The notes beneath the pieces are model-generated. The model was given only the letters and a program-made list of their open reading frames with translations. It made no database searches and was not told the origin of the DNA. A program made the translations under genes and the position numbers. From Tubiluchus corallicola (lineage: Eukaryota; Priapulida; Priapulimorpha; Priapulimorphida; Tubiluchidae), in the NCBI GenBank assembly GCA_030141605.1, contig JAQGDQ010000656.1:54041-118040 (forward strand): DNA of 64,000 bases. Reading direction: 5' to 3'. Below are positions 60,396 through 64,000 of this stretch, piece by piece (position 1 is the first letter of the stretch; each line of letters starts with the position of its first letter).

Positions 60396-60670
60396 CTATG
60401 CTATGCTATACTATACTATACTATACTATACTATACTATACTATACTATACTATACTATACTATACTATACTATACTATACTATACTATACTATACTATA
60501 CTATACTATACTACGCTACGCTACGCTACGCTACGCTACGCTACGCTACGCTACGCTACACTACACTACACTACACTACACTACACTACACTACACTACA
60601 CTACACTACACTACACTACACTACACTACACTACACTACACTACACTACACTATACTATACTATACTATT
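60396..60670 (+). repeat. pentanucleotide array with ordered variant blocks
   Basis: The period is 5 bp throughout. A block of CTATA units (about 60406-60512) is followed by CTACG (about 60513-60557), CTACA (about 60558-60650) and a return to CTATA. Frames reading as Tyr/Thr/Leu repeats in all three phases are artefacts. Confidence 0.95.
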
Positions 60671-60843
60671 AAAGGAAAGGACCAGTCATTTAGCAGGTTG
60701 GGTTCATTTAACTGTTATCACGAAAATTTGGAAAAATATAACATAGAAATTTGCAAAAAACTGTCTATGTCTATAAAGCGTAAAGTTAATTTATACTGTA
60801 TAGAAATTTTCAGGCGCGATGGTAGCCTGCTTTTTTTCTCTTG

Positions 60844-61010
60844 AAAATTACAACGTAACTGGTGGACTTCGTGACTTTTCGTAAGCGCATCGTGGTTTTC
60901 CGTAAGCAGGCGCTGTTCAAAGTTCAGACTTCTGCAACTTAGCTAGCTAAAGTTGTTCTTGCAAAAATGTCACAAAATTAGTTATCTAACTTTTTTTGTA
61001 AAACTTTGTA
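60844..61010 (+). repeat. dispersed repeat family B, copy 2
   Basis: Aligns with 14968-15125: CATCGTGGTTTTCCGTAAG, AGACTTCTGCAACTTAGC, GTTATCTAACTTTTT. The adjacent 61130-61205 also matches, in reverse, the outer arm of foldback unit 1 near 25850-25920. Confidence 0.55.
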
Positions 61011-61214
61011 ATACTTTTGACCAAAATTGGCAAAGTTTTTCTTTGCATGATGATCAACGTCATTGGTGGAGCTATGGGTGCTCAAAATGGGAGCGTCCAA
61101 ATGTAAAACGATTGCAACTTTATAGAGTGATTTTACTAACAGTTTCATTACTAAATCTTTCTAATATTTTTGCGAACATTAAAAAATGCCCAACTTTCCA
61201 GCCTTTCTTTAAAA

Positions 61215-61760
61215 CAAAACCGGACCCAATCTTAAACTGTAGGTCAAAACAATCAACTCTTTAAAATATTGAAAGGGAACATTCTATTTTTTCAAAAATG
61301 ACTTACCTGGAAGAATTATTTCTACACAAACACAATTTCACGTTCGCGCCACTAGTTCTTCGCTGTTACATGCATTTCGCCATTCGCTAGTTAGACGGGC
61401 ACTAGCGCCTGCATTTCGGAAACGCATTATGCAAAAACAAGTACTGTACCTCTCAGTTCAGATGTGTTAGTTTGTGACGAACTATGCACGTTCGACAACT
61501 CATGTGTGAGCACAGCGGTAACTTTGAAATTGGAATTTTTATCTTAAATCTTGCCTATTTTTAGTACAACAAACTGAACATCTTACAGTAGCACTGTACT
61601 TCAATTTTCGCTTTCGCAAACACGTGCAACGCGCTCGTGGAATATTTTTGCTCTTGGAAATTATGTTAGTTTCTGATGTCATCAATAGTTGAGCTCGGCC
61701 ACCATTAATTAATTTTTTAATCTATTATTTAATTATCAGATACGCTTTTGCAATATTAAA
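61215..61760 (-). repeat. dispersed repeat family A, copy 4
   Basis: The longest uninterrupted copy in the window. It runs on the minus strand from ATCAATAGTTGAGCTCGG (about 61680) to AAACAAAACCGGACCCAATC (about 61216). Confidence 0.75.
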
Positions 61761-61769
61761 ATGTATACT

Positions 61770-62360
61770 TTTTATCGGACTTGAAAATGGTATAGTATGT
61801 GAAAAATCATCCTGTCTTCCTTTAAATACGCATGTAATACATGCACGCATACTTCCTTATTACGCATGTAATAAGCAAACGCTCATTTTAACATTCATAG
61901 GACAAATTGCCTGCGTTTTCCAGATACGATTTCAGTTGTAACTCTTTCGCGTTTCGGCGCTTCAGTCAAGTTACCTCTAAACGTCCTTACGCGGCAGACG
62001 TCGAAGACAAATTTATGACGCTTCACCGCAGAGGAAAACGAAAACGCGTCGCTTCATCGTTACTGCAAACTGCCACTGAAGAAAACCCAACTGCAGATTT
62101 TCATTGTACGAGCTGACATGTGTAGCAAATAACAAACAAACATCAATAGAAATGCGTCGAGTTTTTGTAGATTTATGCTCTTTAGTTCTACTAAATTTTG
62201 GCTCATCGAGAGTTAACGTGTAAACACGGAGGGATATAAACGAATTAAGTGTTTATTGCACGAGACAGAATTCATCAGTCAGCCGTACAATTTGATCATT
62301 TCAATTTCACAGTTCGAAATGCGGGAAATAGATCTGCATGCAATGTGTACGTCATCAGCT
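61770..62360. other. spacer with weak open frame
   Basis: A frame at 61907-62116 follows an acceptor-like CTGCGTTTTCCAG at about 61921 and contains a basic RRGKRKR stretch, but it has no recognisable domain or partner exon. Otherwise nothing recognised. Confidence 0.25.
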
Positions 62361-64000
62361 GTTTGGTTCTTGGATGGATAGATGGAAAGATGGGTGGATG
62401 AATGGATGGATGGACGGACGGACGGATGGATGGATGGCTGGAGGGATAGATGGGTTGATGAGTAGACAGATGGATGGGTGGATGGATGGATGGATGGATG
62501 GCTGCAGGGATAGATGGATTGATGAATAGATAGGTGGATGGGTGGATGGATGGATGGATGGGTGGATAGATGGATGGATGGATGGATGGATGGATGGACG
62601 GACGGACGGATGGATAGATGGATGGGTGAATGGATGGAAAAAGGAGTGGATGGATGGGTGGACGGATGGATGATGGGTGGATGGATGAATGGATGGACGG
62701 ACGGACAGATGGATGGATGGCTGGAGGGATAGATGGATTGATGAATAGACAGATGGATGGGTGGATGGATGGATGGCTGGAGGGATAGATGGATTGATGA
62801 ATAGATAGGTGGATGGGTGGATGGATGGATGGATGGGTGGATAGATGGATGGATGGGTGAATGGATGGACGGACGGACGGATGGATAGATGGATGGGTGA
62901 ATGGATGGAAGAAGGAGTGGATGGATGGGTGGATGGATGGAAGATGGGTGGATGGATGGATGGATTGATGGAAAGACTGATGAATGGATAGGTGGATGGA
63001 TGGATGGATGGATGGATGGGTGGGTGGATGGATGAATGGATGGATGGATGGACGGATAGATGAATTGATGGATGGATGGATGGATGGCTGGCTGGATGGA
63101 TGGGTGAATGGATGGTCGGATGGACGGAGGAATAGACGGACGGGTGATTCGAGTGATAGATGAACATTCAGTTATACAGATACTAGGTAAATAAACGCTT
63201 GGTGAACTGAATATCAGCTGATACCAACAGGTTGAAGACAAATATGATTTAGTGGGTCAATTTCAGCCAAGAATATTAACCTGGGCTACTTAAAATATTA
63301 ATACATTTGGTAACCTGATAAAAAGTCGAATAGGAGCAAGCTGACAGATAAATGCAAATCAGTTACTCAAACAGGTTAACTTCAATGGCTTCACCCAATA
63401 GTTGTACGATAAAAGATTGGTCAAAAAAGGACAATATTGTTTGTGAACGTTTCAGAATTTCTGTGTAGGCCTTTTTAAGTAGACCCTGCTCTGGTCGCCC
63501 CCTTTGCTCTGCTAAATCAAAAATGTTGATGATTTGTGCTGACGTATCGGCCTGATTTTTTTATTTTGAAGACTTTCAGACGATTTTGCTTTTTCTCATT
63601 GGTCACCTTACCATTTATTAACACGGCCCGATGTTGCTTAGACTCGTAAACTGAGCACACACACACTGTCTATTTAGCTGTTATTCGTTCTTTTGACGCA
63701 AATTTGGAAAACAAGTATCTCTTGGAGATATTTGGTAAATTGACGTTTGGTAAATAAGGAAATAACAACAACAAGAAGAAGCCAGCAATTGAGTGGCTTC
63801 ACATAATGTTGAAGCCAGCAGCTGCAATAATCAGACACAGTGCAAACGTGACAGAAAGCACTCATTCGCTATTAATTTCCAGCATTTTTCACTCACTCAC
63901 CCCCCTCTGTTTCTTGTTTCTCTTTCTTTATCGTAACTCTCTCTCTAATTTGCCTCTCTCTTCTTCCCCTCTCTCTCTTATGCCTCTTCCCATCCCCCTC
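62360..64000 (-). repeat. giant inverted repeat, right arm (runs off the window)
   Basis: It contains a (GGAT)n array (about 62370-63150) with longer, reshuffled blocks than the left arm. From 62993 to 64000 it is then the reverse complement of 56909-57916. It is cut by the window edge, so the true arm length is unknown. Confidence 0.95.

Noticed and set aside
61907-62116. 69-codon frame with RRGKRKR stretch after an acceptor-like site
   Set aside because: No donor-bearing upstream exon, no domain, and it lies in the repeat-rich centre of the inverted repeat.

Overview
The window is animal nuclear DNA. It shows canonical GT/AG splice sites around short exons, an AATAAA site downstream of a terminal exon, an intron-free rhodopsin-class G protein-coupled receptor (GPCR), decayed LINE retrotransposons, hAT DNA transposons and very many microsatellites. 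There are no bacterial gene blocks, rRNA genes or CRISPR arrays. The lineage is uncertain. A lophotrochozoan such as a mollusc or annelid would fit the receptor type and the TGACCTT-rich intronic repeats, but this is an inference. The region is gene-poor: three protein-coding loci can be supported, and the rest is repeats and AT-rich spacer.

Layout. 0-3.6 kb: the last three coding exons and poly(A) site of an unrecognised plus-strand gene. Its introns carry a LINE tail and a copy of a dispersed repeat called family A here. 4-5.6 kb: a second family A copy split by a LINE with a mutated reverse-transcriptase (RT) active site. 5.7-9.1 kb: a tRNA-derived SINE, an array of AGGTCA half-sites, a candidate first exon on the minus strand, and an eleven-copy 62-bp minisatellite. 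9-17 kb: dispersed repeats (families A, B, C), a large CTA/CTG microsatellite, and a minus-strand LINE. 17.2-18.2 kb: a small hAT derivative and an inverted-repeat element. 18.2-23.4 kb: AT-rich spacer.

23.5-36 kb: an ancient, strongly diverged array of roughly 4-kb units. Each unit carries a foldback (nested hairpin) segment, and one contains a near-perfect nine-copy 98-bp minisatellite. 37.5-38.6 kb: short tandem arrays whose monomers carry a tRNA B-box-like motif. 39.07-41.07 kb: a complete hAT element with an 8-bp target-site duplication, encoding an internally deleted transposase. 43-44 kb: a 59-bp minisatellite. 46-49 kb: microsatellites and a LINE remnant. 50.55-51.94 kb: the GPCR gene on the minus strand, with a 64-bp duplication about 0.3 kb upstream. 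53-56.7 kb: microsatellites. 56.9-64.0 kb: a giant inverted repeat. Its arms contain about 1 kb of identical sequence plus ATCC arrays, and its 4-kb centre holds smaller inverted repeats and family A, B and C copies.

The genes do not form an operon or an evident functional group. Most of the interest lies in repeat architecture. Long poly-residue reading frames (poly-Tyr, poly-Ser, poly-Ile, IHPS repeats and similar) are translations of microsatellites and are not annotated as genes.
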